9,463 nt of DNA from Flavobacteriaceae bacterium (GTDB lineage Bacteria > Bacteroidota > Bacteroidia > Flavobacteriales > Flavobacteriaceae), in the NCBI GenBank assembly GCA_002687665.1, contig NZAX01000105.1:1-9463 (forward strand), written 5' to 3'. Both the position numbers and the translations under genes were made by a program. The stretch's first letter is position 1. Each line of letters opens with the position of its first letter. Under the pieces are notes generated by a model, which was not told the origin of the DNA, did no database searches, and saw only the letters and a list, made by a program, of their open reading frames with translations. Positions 1 to 7,091 of the stretch are shown piece by piece.

Positions 1-1599
1 AATGGGGCATTGCTAAACGAAAATGAAAAAGAGCTGTTGAGGGAAATAGACACTGAAAAGGCACAGCTGAGCCTCACTTTTGGTGAAAATGTTTTGGCCG
101 ATACCCATGCTTTTGAACTTCATATCACTGAGGAGAAAGACTTGGAAGGTCTACCAAATCAAATAAAGGAAATGGCAGCAGAAATAGCCCAATCCAAAAA
201 AATAAAAGGTTGGGTGTTTACTCTGGATTATCCCAGTTATGTTCCACTAATGACCTATGCCGAAAACAGGGAACTACGAAATAAAATGAGTTTAGCTTTT
301 GGCCGTCGCGGTTTTCAGGAGAATGACCACAACAACACTGCCATCATATTGCGTTTGATCGAACTACGAAAAAATAGAGCTAAATTACTGGGTTACGAAT
401 CCCACGCTGCTTTTGTATTGGAGGAACGCATGGCAACTTCTGAAGAAAATGTAATCAACTTTTTAGAGGATTTATACCAAATAGCACATCCCTTTGCGCA
501 GGAAGAGTGGAAAGAAATGGAAGATTTTGCTGCACAAAACCTAGGCCTCAATACCCTTGAAAAATGGGATACAGCCTATGTATCCGAAAAACTCAAACAA
601 TCACATTTGGAAATGGACGAACAGCAACTTAAGCCCTACTTTCCATTGGAAATGGTAAAAGCCGGTGTTTTTGATATTGCAAATAAATTATATGGGTTGC
701 ATTTTGAAAAAAACAATGCCCTGGAAGGCTATCATCCTGATGTAGAAGTATTTGAAGTATTCAACCGGGAAGGCGATTTTTACGCCCTGCTATATACTGA
801 CTTTTTCCCGCGGCCAGGAAAGAGAAACGGGGCATGGATGACCTCCTATCGCGCACAGAAAAAAGGACAAAGGCCTCATATTTCGATGGTTTGTAATTTT
901 TCAAAACCTACGGCCAGCGCACCGTCTCTATTGACTTTTCAGGAAGTTACCACCCTCTTCCACGAGTTTGGGCATGCACTCCATGGTATGTTGGCCAATA
1001 CTACCTATGTAGGATTGAGCGGTACCAATGTGTTTTGGGATTTTGTGGAACTACCCAGCCAGATCATGGAAAACTGGTGCTATGAAAAACAGGCATTGGA
1101 GCTTTTTGCCAGACATTATCAGACTGATGAACCCATTCCCATGGAGTTTATTGAAAAACTCAAAAAACTGGCCCACTTTCAACAAGGGTTACAAACCCTC
1201 AGACAATTGGGTTTTGGATTTTTGGACATGTCCTATCACAGTAAAGGGGCAACAGCCATCAAAAATGTCAAAGCGCATGAAAGTGCTATCCTAAAAAGGG
1301 TACAGTTTACCAAAGATCATCCGGAGAATTCTACCAGTACCGCCTTTTCGCATATCTTTCAGGGGGGATATTCCGCCGGATACTACAGTTACAAATGGGC
1401 AGAGGTACTGGATGCTGATGCTTTTGAATTGTTTTTGGAAAAAGGTATTTTTGATCCTCAAACGGCAAAATCCTTTGAAGAAAACATCCTTTCCAAAGGA
1501 GGCACAGAACACCCAATGACCCTTTTCAAAAGATTTAGAGGTAAAGCACCCGATCCTAAAGCTTTACTCAAAAGAGCTGGACTGGTGGAGAATACTTAA
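1..1599 (+). CDS. dcp: M3 family zinc metallopeptidase, Dcp-type peptidyl-dipeptidase (5'-truncated)
   Basis: Member of the thimet oligopeptidase family (M3), which cleaves short peptides; Dcp removes C-terminal dipeptides. The frame is open from the first base, so the gene starts upstream and the TTG at 10 is internal. About 532 residues are visible against roughly 680-700 for the family, so about 150 N-terminal residues are missing. The zinc site is intact: HEFGH at fragment residues 321-325, with the third ligand Glu350 in the FVELPSQIMEN stretch, 25 residues after the second His as is usual in M3. The HEFGHALHG form and the SGTN...DFVE context resemble Dcp more than oligopeptidase A. The C-terminal GGYSAGYYSYKWAEVLDADAF block is the typical family end. 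It ends in TAA at 1597. The downstream gene is convergent. Whether it is cytoplasmic or exported cannot be judged without the N-terminus. The family call is very secure; Dcp versus another M3 subtype is less so. Confidence 0.95.
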   Translation, partial: NGALLNENEKELLREIDTEKAQLSLTFGENVLADTHAFELHITEEKDLEGLPNQIKEMAAEIAQSKKIKGWVFTLDYPSYVPLMTYAENRELRNKMSLAFGRRGFQENDHNNTAIILRLIELRKNRAKLLGYESHAAFVLEERMATSEENVINFLEDLYQIAHPFAQEEWKEMEDFAAQNLGLNTLEKWDTAYVSEKLKQSHLEMDEQQLKPYFPLEMVKAGVFDIANKLYGLHFEKNNALEGYHPDVEVFEVFNREGDFYALLYTDFFPRPGKRNGAWMTSYRAQKKGQRPHISMVCNFSKPTASAPSLLTFQEVTTLFHEFGHALHGMLANTTYVGLSGTNVFWDFVELPSQIMENWCYEKQALELFARHYQTDEPIPMEFIEKLKKLAHFQQGLQTLRQLGFGFLDMSYHSKGATAIKNVKAHESAILKRVQFTKDHPENSTSTAFSHIFQGGYSAGYYSYKWAEVLDADAFELFLEKGIFDPQTAKSFEENILSKGGTEHPMTLFKRFRGKAPDPKALLKRAGLVENT

Positions 1600-1724
1600 G
1601 GCTTTCATACCAACAAAACCCTCTAAATGAAATGTCAAGGTGTTTTGAAAAAAAACTTTATTACTATATTCTTTTTTATAAACTATTCCATCTGTGCTTA
1701 ACTATAAAGCTTACGATCATAACC

Positions 1725-2066
1725 CTACTCCGATTCCCATTTGAGAAAACCGCCTTCCAGGTCGTAAATTTTTTGGAAGCCAAAAGAAACCATTACCTGA
1801 GCGGCATATAGGCTTCTCCTCCCTGACCGGCAGTATACTAAAATGGTGTCGGATTTTGAAAATTTTTCGATTTCGGTAACAAAAGCCTCTGATTTGACAT
1901 TAATATTTTTTGCTCCTTTGATATGACCTTCCTCGAATTCCTCAAGAGTCCTGACATCAATAATAACATAGCCCTTTTCAACCAAGGCCTGATATTGTTG
2001 TTTCTCCAATACCTCCACCCTAGGGGGCTGAGTGATCCAAAAAAGAACTAATAAAATCAACCTCAT
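1725..2066 (-). CDS. Small single-domain rhodanese-like protein with hydrophobic N-terminus
   Basis: This 113-residue protein is a single rhodanese domain, a fold that moves sulfane sulfur on an active-site cysteine. The domain runs from about residue 19 to 112: DVRT at 37-40, EEGHIKGAKNI at 45-55, and the active loop CRSGRRS starting at Cys79, followed by a typical GG...W end. A complete six-residue loop with Cys implies a catalytically competent sulfurtransferase. Residues 1-13 (Arg2, then a Leu/Ile/Val/Phe/Trp run) look like a very short signal peptide or anchor. No lipobox Cys or clear cleavage site is visible, so export is an inference. The ATG lies one base after the TAA of the upstream UbiA-like gene (TAAGATG), indicating one transcript with coupled translation; no separate ribosome-binding site is evident. 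Substrate is unknown. The gene converges on the M3 peptidase across about 125 AT-rich bases. Confidence 0.9.
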   Translation of the reverse strand: MRLILLVLFWITQPPRVEVLEKQQYQALVEKGYVIIDVRTLEEFEEGHIKGAKNINVKSEAFVTEIEKFSKSDTILVYCRSGRRSLYAAQVMVSFGFQKIYDLEGGFLKWESE

Positions 2067-2067
2067 C

Positions 2068-2877
2068 TTACATTGTAATGTACTTTAAAATTAGCCATAA
2101 TATCGGAATTCCCTCCACCCAAAAGCTGCAAAAATATTTCGATTGTTCCTCTTTAGACTTTAAAACAAACGCCATCAAAAGGATGGCCATGCCCAAAACC
2201 AGCAAAAAATTTGAAGAAATAGAATGGTATATTTCTAAAGAAACAAAAAAAAATAACAACAGACCTCCAAACAATCGGGTTTTTTGAATCCCTAATTTTT
2301 GTGGCCAAGTGGACAGATTGGGATCATCTAATTTCATATCTCTGATTTCAAAAGGAAGGGTTGCCACTATTACAAAGATGTATCGCTGAAAAGCATAGGC
2401 CAGCGAAAATTCGGCCATGACTTGACCATTAATGGAAAGGGGTAAAAAAACAGTAGTCAACACCCAACTCAGTGCGACCAAATGAATTTTCAGCCCCTTA
2501 AATCCCCTAAAATTCCATTTAAATCCCGGTAAAGGCAAACAATACAATAATACCAACAAAAGCGTAAAAAAAAGAATGATCCAAGAAGAAACGGGTAAGT
2601 AAAATCCTAATCCTTCAAAGAGAAAAACACCAAATGCAGTAAATCCTATTAAAAATACAAGCCCCTTATTTATACTGTCTATTTCCTTCCACAAAAATCG
2701 GTGAAACTTGATAAAATTATAGGCCAAAAAAGGAGCCGAAAAAAAAATGAATTGATGTGAAAAATGACAAGGAAGGTCGAAATCCAATGTGGTGATCTGG
2801 ACTAGGGCCAAAACTGCTAATCCCACATGAAAATTAAATTTAATGTAGTTTTCAAAAAGTTTACTGATTCTTACCAC
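2068..2877 (-). CDS. Polytopic membrane protein, divergent UbiA prenyltransferase-like
   Basis: This 269-residue, very hydrophobic protein has about eight or nine candidate membrane segments (near 15-30, 42-56, 73-93, 97-116, 130-148, 158-175, 201-218, 222-240 and 251-266), as in the UbiA superfamily. Residues 177-185 read EIRDMKLDD and are followed by a WPQKLGIQKT stretch. This mirrors the second Asp-rich motif of UbiA enzymes and the Lys/Gly segment after it. The first motif, usually NDxxDxxxD after the second helix, is not recognisable: the equivalent stretch (about 52-61) keeps only Asn54 with no Asp. UbiA enzymes need both motifs to bind Mg-diphosphate, so classical activity is doubtful. 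The start is GTG at 2877; the next in-frame Met is residue 154, and the N-terminus fits my recollection of Bacteroidota relatives. A -7 promoter box sits directly upstream, and rhodanese follows in the same unit. The UbiA assignment rests on motif resemblance only. Confidence 0.8.
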   Translation of the reverse strand: MVRISKLFENYIKFNFHVGLAVLALVQITTLDFDLPCHFSHQFIFFSAPFLAYNFIKFHRFLWKEIDSINKGLVFLIGFTAFGVFLFEGLGFYLPVSSWIILFFTLLLVLLYCLPLPGFKWNFRGFKGLKIHLVALSWVLTTVFLPLSINGQVMAEFSLAYAFQRYIFVIVATLPFEIRDMKLDDPNLSTWPQKLGIQKTRLFGGLLLFFFVSLEIYHSISSNFLLVLGMAILLMAFVLKSKEEQSKYFCSFWVEGIPILWLILKYITM

Positions 2878-2881
2878 CAGA

Positions 2882-2889
2882 CAAAAGTA
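2882..2889 (-). promoter_or_regulatory. Putative Bacteroidota -7 box for the UbiA-like/rhodanese unit
   Basis: Read on the minus strand this is TACTTTTG, an exact match to the Bacteroidota primary-sigma -7 consensus TAnnTTTG. It ends five bases before the GTG start at 2877, so transcription would begin at or next to the start codon, giving a leaderless or nearly leaderless message. No -33 TTTG/TTG element is visible at the expected 19-21 base spacing, so the call rests on the -7 box and its position and orientation. Confidence 0.45.
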
Positions 2890-2976
2890 TCTGTAAACTG
2901 TTAATAAGTAGAACTATTGTTCAAAAAAAATGGAGAAATGAACCAAAGAAGGCAAAAAAGATGATTATCTATCAAC

Positions 2977-2984
2977 TAATTTTG
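2977..2984 (+). promoter_or_regulatory. Putative Bacteroidota -7 box for gcvP
   Basis: TAATTTTG matches the TAnnTTTG consensus exactly and ends 17 bases before the gcvP ATG, which predicts a leader of about 10-13 nucleotides. That is too short for a glycine riboswitch, and none is visible upstream either. No convincing -33 element is present. The sequence between box and ATG is AT-only apart from one G, with no Shine-Dalgarno, which is usual in this phylum. Confidence 0.5.
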
Positions 2985-3001
2985 TTTAAATAATTTTATT
3001 T

Positions 3002-5848
3002 ATGCAGCCAGACAAATTTGCTTCACGCCACATAGGCCCAAATGAAGATGAAATTTCAAAAATGTTATCGGCTCTGGAAGTCGATTCGATCGAGGAGCTG
3101 CTGTCTCAAACCCTCCCCGAAGAAATCAGATTAAAACAACCCCTAGCCCTCCGTGAAGGTATCAGCGAGCACCGTTTTTTGAGTGAATTGAGAGTACTTT
3201 CCGACGAAAATCAATTGTTCGAAACCTATATCGGTATGGGCTACCACCCCACCATTACTCCAGCAGTCATTCAACGAAACATACTGGAAAACCCAGGTTG
3301 GTATACTGCCTACACACCTTATCAGGCAGAAATTGCCCAGGGGAGATTGGAAGCCCTTTTTAACTTTCAAAGTATGGTTTGCGACCTTACTGGAATGGAA
3401 TTAGCCAACGCTTCACTCTTAGATGAAGCAACAGCAGTTGCAGAGGCGATGACCCTGGCCTATGCGGTGAGGTCAAAAGAGCAAAAAAAAACCGGTGCTA
3501 ATAAATTGTTTGTGTCTCAAGATATACTTCCACAGTCTTGGGCAGTTCTAAATACCAGAGCTACCCCACTAGGGATTGAGTTGGTACTAGGAGATATTGC
3601 AACCATAGACTTTGACGCCTCCTTTTTTGGGGCCTTTTTCCAATATCCTGGTAAACACGGTAATATCATCGATTTACCCTTTGGCGTGAGTAAAGCCAAG
3701 GCTTTTGATCTAAAGACCATTGTGGCAGCGGATCTACTGAGCTTGACCCTACTGGAAGCTCCCGGCACCTATGGTGTAGATGTAGTAGTAGGTACCACAC
3801 AACGATTTGGCATACCCTTGGGTTATGGGGGTCCACATGCAGCTTATTTTGCCACAAAATCTGAATATAAAAGAAACATCCCCGGACGCATCATTGGGCA
3901 AAGCAAAGATCAGGATGAAACTCCTGCGCTTAGGATGGCCCTTCAAACCCGGGAACAGCACATTAAAAGAGACCGTGCCACTTCCAATATCTGTACCGCT
4001 CAAGTTTTGTTAGCCGTTATGGCTGGGATGTATGCCGTCTATCACGGTCCCAAAGGCCTTAAAAAAATTGCTAAAAGGATACATTTAAACGCTGCCAAAC
4101 TCGAAAAAAAATTGGTAGACCTGGGACTCACCCAACTGAACCAATATTATTTTGACACACTGAGAGTCAAAATCAATGCCGATTCTGTAAGGAAAGAGGC
4201 AGAGCAAAATGAAATCAATTTCCACTTCATCGATGAAGAAACAGTCGGAATTGCTATTAATGAAACCACAGATGAGGTCGCTCTGTTGAAAATATTAAAT
4301 GTATTTGAAGCAGTAGTCCATCAAAAAAACATCACTGGAAAGGTGAAGATCGAAAATCACCGTTATCCCCTTGAACAGAAGAGAAACAGCTCTTATCTCA
4401 CCGATAAGATTTTTAATTCTTTCCATTCTGAGACAGCAATGATGCGCTATATCAAAAGTCTTGAACGTAAAGATCTGTCCTTAAACCACTCTATGATTTC
4501 TCTAGGTTCATGTACAATGAAACTCAATGCCGCTGCTGAAATGTTACCCCTGAGTTGGCCCAGATGGTCAAGTATTCACCCTTTTGTTCCAAAAGGGCAG
4601 GTGAAAGGTTATCACAAAATGCTTTCTCGTTTGGAAAATCAACTCAGTGAGATTACAGGCTTCCACTCCACCTCTTTGCAGCCCAACTCTGGTGCCCAAG
4701 GAGAATATTCAGGCCTAATGGTCATCCGAGCTTATCATGAGTCAAGAAATGAGGCTCACCGAAATATTTGTTTGATTCCCTCCTCTGCCCACGGAACAAA
4801 TCCCGCCTCTGCCGTAATGGCAGGAATGAAAGTGGTGGTAGTCAAAACTGATGAATTGGGTAACATCGATTGGGCTGATTTTTCAGAAAAAACAGAAGAA
4901 CATCGCGATAATCTAGCAGCACTGATGATCACCTATCCCTCTACCCACGGTGTTTTTGAAGCAAATATTAAAGACATTAATGGAAAGATTCATGAATGTG
5001 GTGGACAAGTCTATATGGATGGTGCTAATATGAACGCTCAGGTTGGACTGACCAGTCCTGCTGAAATTGGAGCGGATGTGTGCCACTTGAATTTGCACAA
5101 GACATTTGCTATTCCACACGGAGGGGGAGGCCCAGGTGTTGGTCCCATCTGTGTGGCATCACATCTTTCTGATTTCCTACCGCAGCATCCTTTGGTCAAG
5201 ACGGGAGGAAGTGCCTCAAAATACAGTATTTCTGCGGCTCCCTGGGGATCGGCCCTGGCCTGTTTGATTTCCTATGGATACATTGAAATGCTGGGAGCGA
5301 GTGGATTGAAAAAAGCCACGGAAATAGCCATACTAAATGCAAACTACATCAGTAAGCGACTGGAGGGTGCTTATGATATTTTATACACTGGTGATCAAGG
5401 GAGAACAGCTCATGAATTGATCATTGACTGTCGTCCTTTTAAAAAGTATGATATTGAGGTGATAGATATTGCTAAACGACTAATGGATTATGGATTTCAT
5501 GCACCTACTGTATCGTTTCCCGTTGCTGGAACCATGATGATCGAACCCACAGAAAGTGAGAACTTGGATGAAATTGACCGATTCTGTGAGGCCATGATCT
5601 CCATTAGAATGGAGATCGACTCCGAAGATGAAGCCGGTATCGCACTTCTAAAAAATGCACCTCACACACTATCCATGCTGACTGCAGATGAATGGAACTT
5701 CCCCTATTCGAGACAAAGAGCGGCTTACCCCCTTTCTTTTGTTATGGACAACAAATTCTGGCCTTCAGTGAGAAGGCTAGACGAAGCCTTTGGAGATCGT
5801 AATTTAATTTGTAGCTGTACTTCTACAAAAGATTTCGCAAAAGCTTAA
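3002..5848 (+). CDS. gcvP: Glycine dehydrogenase (decarboxylating), glycine cleavage system P-protein
   Basis: GcvP is the PLP enzyme that decarboxylates glycine and passes the aminomethyl group to the lipoyl arm of GcvH, in the cytoplasm. The 948-residue length matches the fused, homodimeric form (about 950-960 residues) rather than the two-subunit GcvPA/GcvPB type. The N-terminal half carries the family opening FASRHIGP at 6-13 and a MGYHPTITPAVIQRNI block. The C-terminal half carries SLGSCTMKLN from residue 500 and the PLP-lysine segment NLHKTFAIPHGGGGPG, with Lys700 as the expected Schiff-base residue. No frameshift or missing motif is seen. The ATG at 3002 is preceded by a -7 box and gives the normal N-terminus. 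The gene appears monocistronic: gcvT and gcvH are not adjacent, the left neighbour is divergent, and 123 bases separate it from the next gene. Confidence 0.98.
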   Translation: MQPDKFASRHIGPNEDEISKMLSALEVDSIEELLSQTLPEEIRLKQPLALREGISEHRFLSELRVLSDENQLFETYIGMGYHPTITPAVIQRNILENPGWYTAYTPYQAEIAQGRLEALFNFQSMVCDLTGMELANASLLDEATAVAEAMTLAYAVRSKEQKKTGANKLFVSQDILPQSWAVLNTRATPLGIELVLGDIATIDFDASFFGAFFQYPGKHGNIIDLPFGVSKAKAFDLKTIVAADLLSLTLLEAPGTYGVDVVVGTTQRFGIPLGYGGPHAAYFATKSEYKRNIPGRIIGQSKDQDETPALRMALQTREQHIKRDRATSNICTAQVLLAVMAGMYAVYHGPKGLKKIAKRIHLNAAKLEKKLVDLGLTQLNQYYFDTLRVKINADSVRKEAEQNEINFHFIDEETVGIAINETTDEVALLKILNVFEAVVHQKNITGKVKIENHRYPLEQKRNSSYLTDKIFNSFHSETAMMRYIKSLERKDLSLNHSMISLGSCTMKLNAAAEMLPLSWPRWSSIHPFVPKGQVKGYHKMLSRLENQLSEITGFHSTSLQPNSGAQGEYSGLMVIRAYHESRNEAHRNICLIPSSAHGTNPASAVMAGMKVVVVKTDELGNIDWADFSEKTEEHRDNLAALMITYPSTHGVFEANIKDINGKIHECGGQVYMDGANMNAQVGLTSPAEIGADVCHLNLHKTFAIPHGGGGPGVGPICVASHLSDFLPQHPLVKTGGSASKYSISAAPWGSALACLISYGYIEMLGASGLKKATEIAILNANYISKRLEGAYDILYTGDQGRTAHELIIDCRPFKKYDIEVIDIAKRLMDYGFHAPTVSFPVAGTMMIEPTESENLDEIDRFCEAMISIRMEIDSEDEAGIALLKNAPHTLSMLTADEWNFPYSRQRAAYPLSFVMDNKFWPSVRRLDEAFGDRNLICSCTSTKDFAKA

Positions 5849-5953
5849 TTGTCAAGGATTTTACGGATTTTGGTGGTTAATATTATGTCTTTTCATCTCT
5901 TTTGGGTATCATACACTTTTTATCATGTCTGTCGATTATCCTCCATAAAAAGG

Positions 5954-5961
5954 TAGTATTG
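5954..5961 (+). promoter_or_regulatory. Weak candidate -7 box upstream of the KAS-III-like gene
   Basis: TAGTATTG differs from TAnnTTTG at one fixed position and ends ten bases before the ATG at 5972. The rest of the 123-base gap after gcvP shows no exact TAnnTTTG match, strong hairpin or good Shine-Dalgarno. This is the best candidate there, but a one-mismatch hit in AT-rich DNA is weak evidence. Confidence 0.2.
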
Positions 5962-5971
5962 TATAATAATT

Positions 5972-7033
5972 ATGAGTTATAAAATTACAGGTAGCGGCTG
6001 TTATGTTCCGAATGTTGTTCAAAAAAACGATGCTTTCTTAGGCCTTTCCTTTTTAGATAATCACGGAACAAAATTCGATGAGGATAACCAAACCATCATT
6101 GATAAGTTCAACTCAATTACTGGAATTGAAGAACGTAAGTACATTCCTTCCGAATTAAAAACTTCGGACATTGCTCATATAGCAGCCCAAAAAGCCATTG
6201 AAGATGCCAATGTGGACCCTGAAACCCTAGATTACATTATTGTTGCCCATAATTTTGGTGACATCAGTGGAGATAGTAAACAAATCGATACCCTACCGAG
6301 TTTAGCATCGAGAGTAAAAGCCAAACTTAAAATTAAAAATCCTAAATGCGTTGCATATGACATCTTGTTTGGATGTCCGGGATGGGTCGAGGCCATGATC
6401 CAGGCCCATGCATTCATCAAAGCAGATATGGCCAAAAAGTGTTTGGTCGTAGGATCTGATGCTCTTTCTAGAGTAGTCGACCTTTATGATAGGGATTCTA
6501 TGATTTATGCTGATGGAGCTGGAGCAACCATCTTAGAGGAAACTGCCGAAGAAGGTGGAATTTTGTCACACTGCACAATGACCTATACAGCCGATAATGA
6601 GACTGATTTTATTTTTTATGGAAAATCATACAACAGTGAGTGTTTAAAAGGTGATAAATTCATCAAAATGCAAGGTCGAAAGGTTTACGAGTTTGCCTTG
6701 AGTCAAGTCCCAAATGCCATGAAACAATGCTTCGATAAAGCCAATATCGATGTTGAAAATCTAAAAAAAATCTTTATCCATCAAGCCAATAAAAAAATGG
6801 ATGAAGCCATAGTAAATAGATTTTTGAGACTCTACAAAAAGCCTATGCGTGAGGACATCCTTCCAATGAATATTGAGGAGTTTGGTAACAGTTCTGTTGC
6901 AACTGTTCCTACATTATTTGATTTGGTTATCAAACAAAACTATAAAGGACATTCTTTGAGCAAAGGAGACGTCATTCTTTTTTCCAGTGTGGGTGCGGGA
7001 ATGAACATTAATGCAATCACCTATCAAATTTAA
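5972..7033 (+). CDS. 3-oxoacyl-ACP synthase III-like (KAS III) enzyme
   Basis: Thiolase-fold condensing enzyme of the FabH/KAS III superfamily, which joins an acyl-CoA or acyl thioester to malonyl-ACP. At 353 residues it is slightly longer than typical FabH (about 320-335). The catalytic triad is complete: Cys135 in LFGCPGW, His270 in IHQANKKMDEAIV and Asn306 in EFGNSSVATVPTL. The C-terminal SVGAGMNINAITY block is the usual family end. Departures from housekeeping FabH are FGCPGW around the nucleophile, where FabH has an AAC(S/A)GF-type context, and an expanded N-terminal region (about residues 20-50). I therefore read it as a specialised Bacteroidota KAS III paralogue rather than the main initiating enzyme; substrate is unknown. 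MlaE and MlaF follow on the same strand, with a 58-base gap to mlaE. No Shine-Dalgarno is seen at the ATG. Confidence 0.93.
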   Translation: MSYKITGSGCYVPNVVQKNDAFLGLSFLDNHGTKFDEDNQTIIDKFNSITGIEERKYIPSELKTSDIAHIAAQKAIEDANVDPETLDYIIVAHNFGDISGDSKQIDTLPSLASRVKAKLKIKNPKCVAYDILFGCPGWVEAMIQAHAFIKADMAKKCLVVGSDALSRVVDLYDRDSMIYADGAGATILEETAEEGGILSHCTMTYTADNETDFIFYGKSYNSECLKGDKFIKMQGRKVYEFALSQVPNAMKQCFDKANIDVENLKKIFIHQANKKMDEAIVNRFLRLYKKPMREDILPMNIEEFGNSSVATVPTLFDLVIKQNYKGHSLSKGDVILFSSVGAGMNINAITYQI

Positions 7034-7078
7034 ACTTCAGTTGTAGTCTAAACTCAATATTTCTTAGGTTGAATTGTG

Positions 7079-7086
7079 TAAATTTG
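7079..7086 (+). promoter_or_regulatory. Putative Bacteroidota -7 box for mlaEF
   Basis: TAAATTTG is an exact TAnnTTTG match ending five bases before the ATG at 7092, the same geometry as at the UbiA-like gene. It suggests mlaEF can be transcribed from its own start, nearly leaderless, in addition to any readthrough from the KAS-III-like gene. No -33 element is apparent, so chance occurrence in AT-rich DNA remains possible. Confidence 0.4.
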
Positions 7087-7091
7087 TCACA

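Noticed and set aside
1028..1294. Longer alternative-frame ORFs inside the M3 peptidase, gcvP, mlaE, mlaF and guanylyltransferase genes, on both strands
   Set aside because: Each lies within a well-supported conserved gene and its translation shows no domain-like pattern, so these are shadow frames.
1600..1724. A bidirectional terminator between the convergent M3 peptidase and rhodanese genes
   Set aside because: There are A- and T-rich runs (for example near 1648-1680) and very weak inverted matches, but no GC-containing stem followed by a T tract in either direction.
2881..3001. Glycine riboswitch upstream of gcvP
   Set aside because: The intergenic region is short and AT-rich, with no paired aptamer-like stems, and the likely promoter leaves a leader of only about 10-13 nucleotides.
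5885..5956. 23-codon ORF between gcvP and the KAS-III-like gene
   Set aside because: No ribosome-binding site, no recognisable sequence, and its length is as expected by chance.
7074..7091. TTG start for MlaE at 7074
   Set aside because: The codon overlaps the region of the putative -7 box, adds no family-like sequence, and an ATG six codons later fits better.
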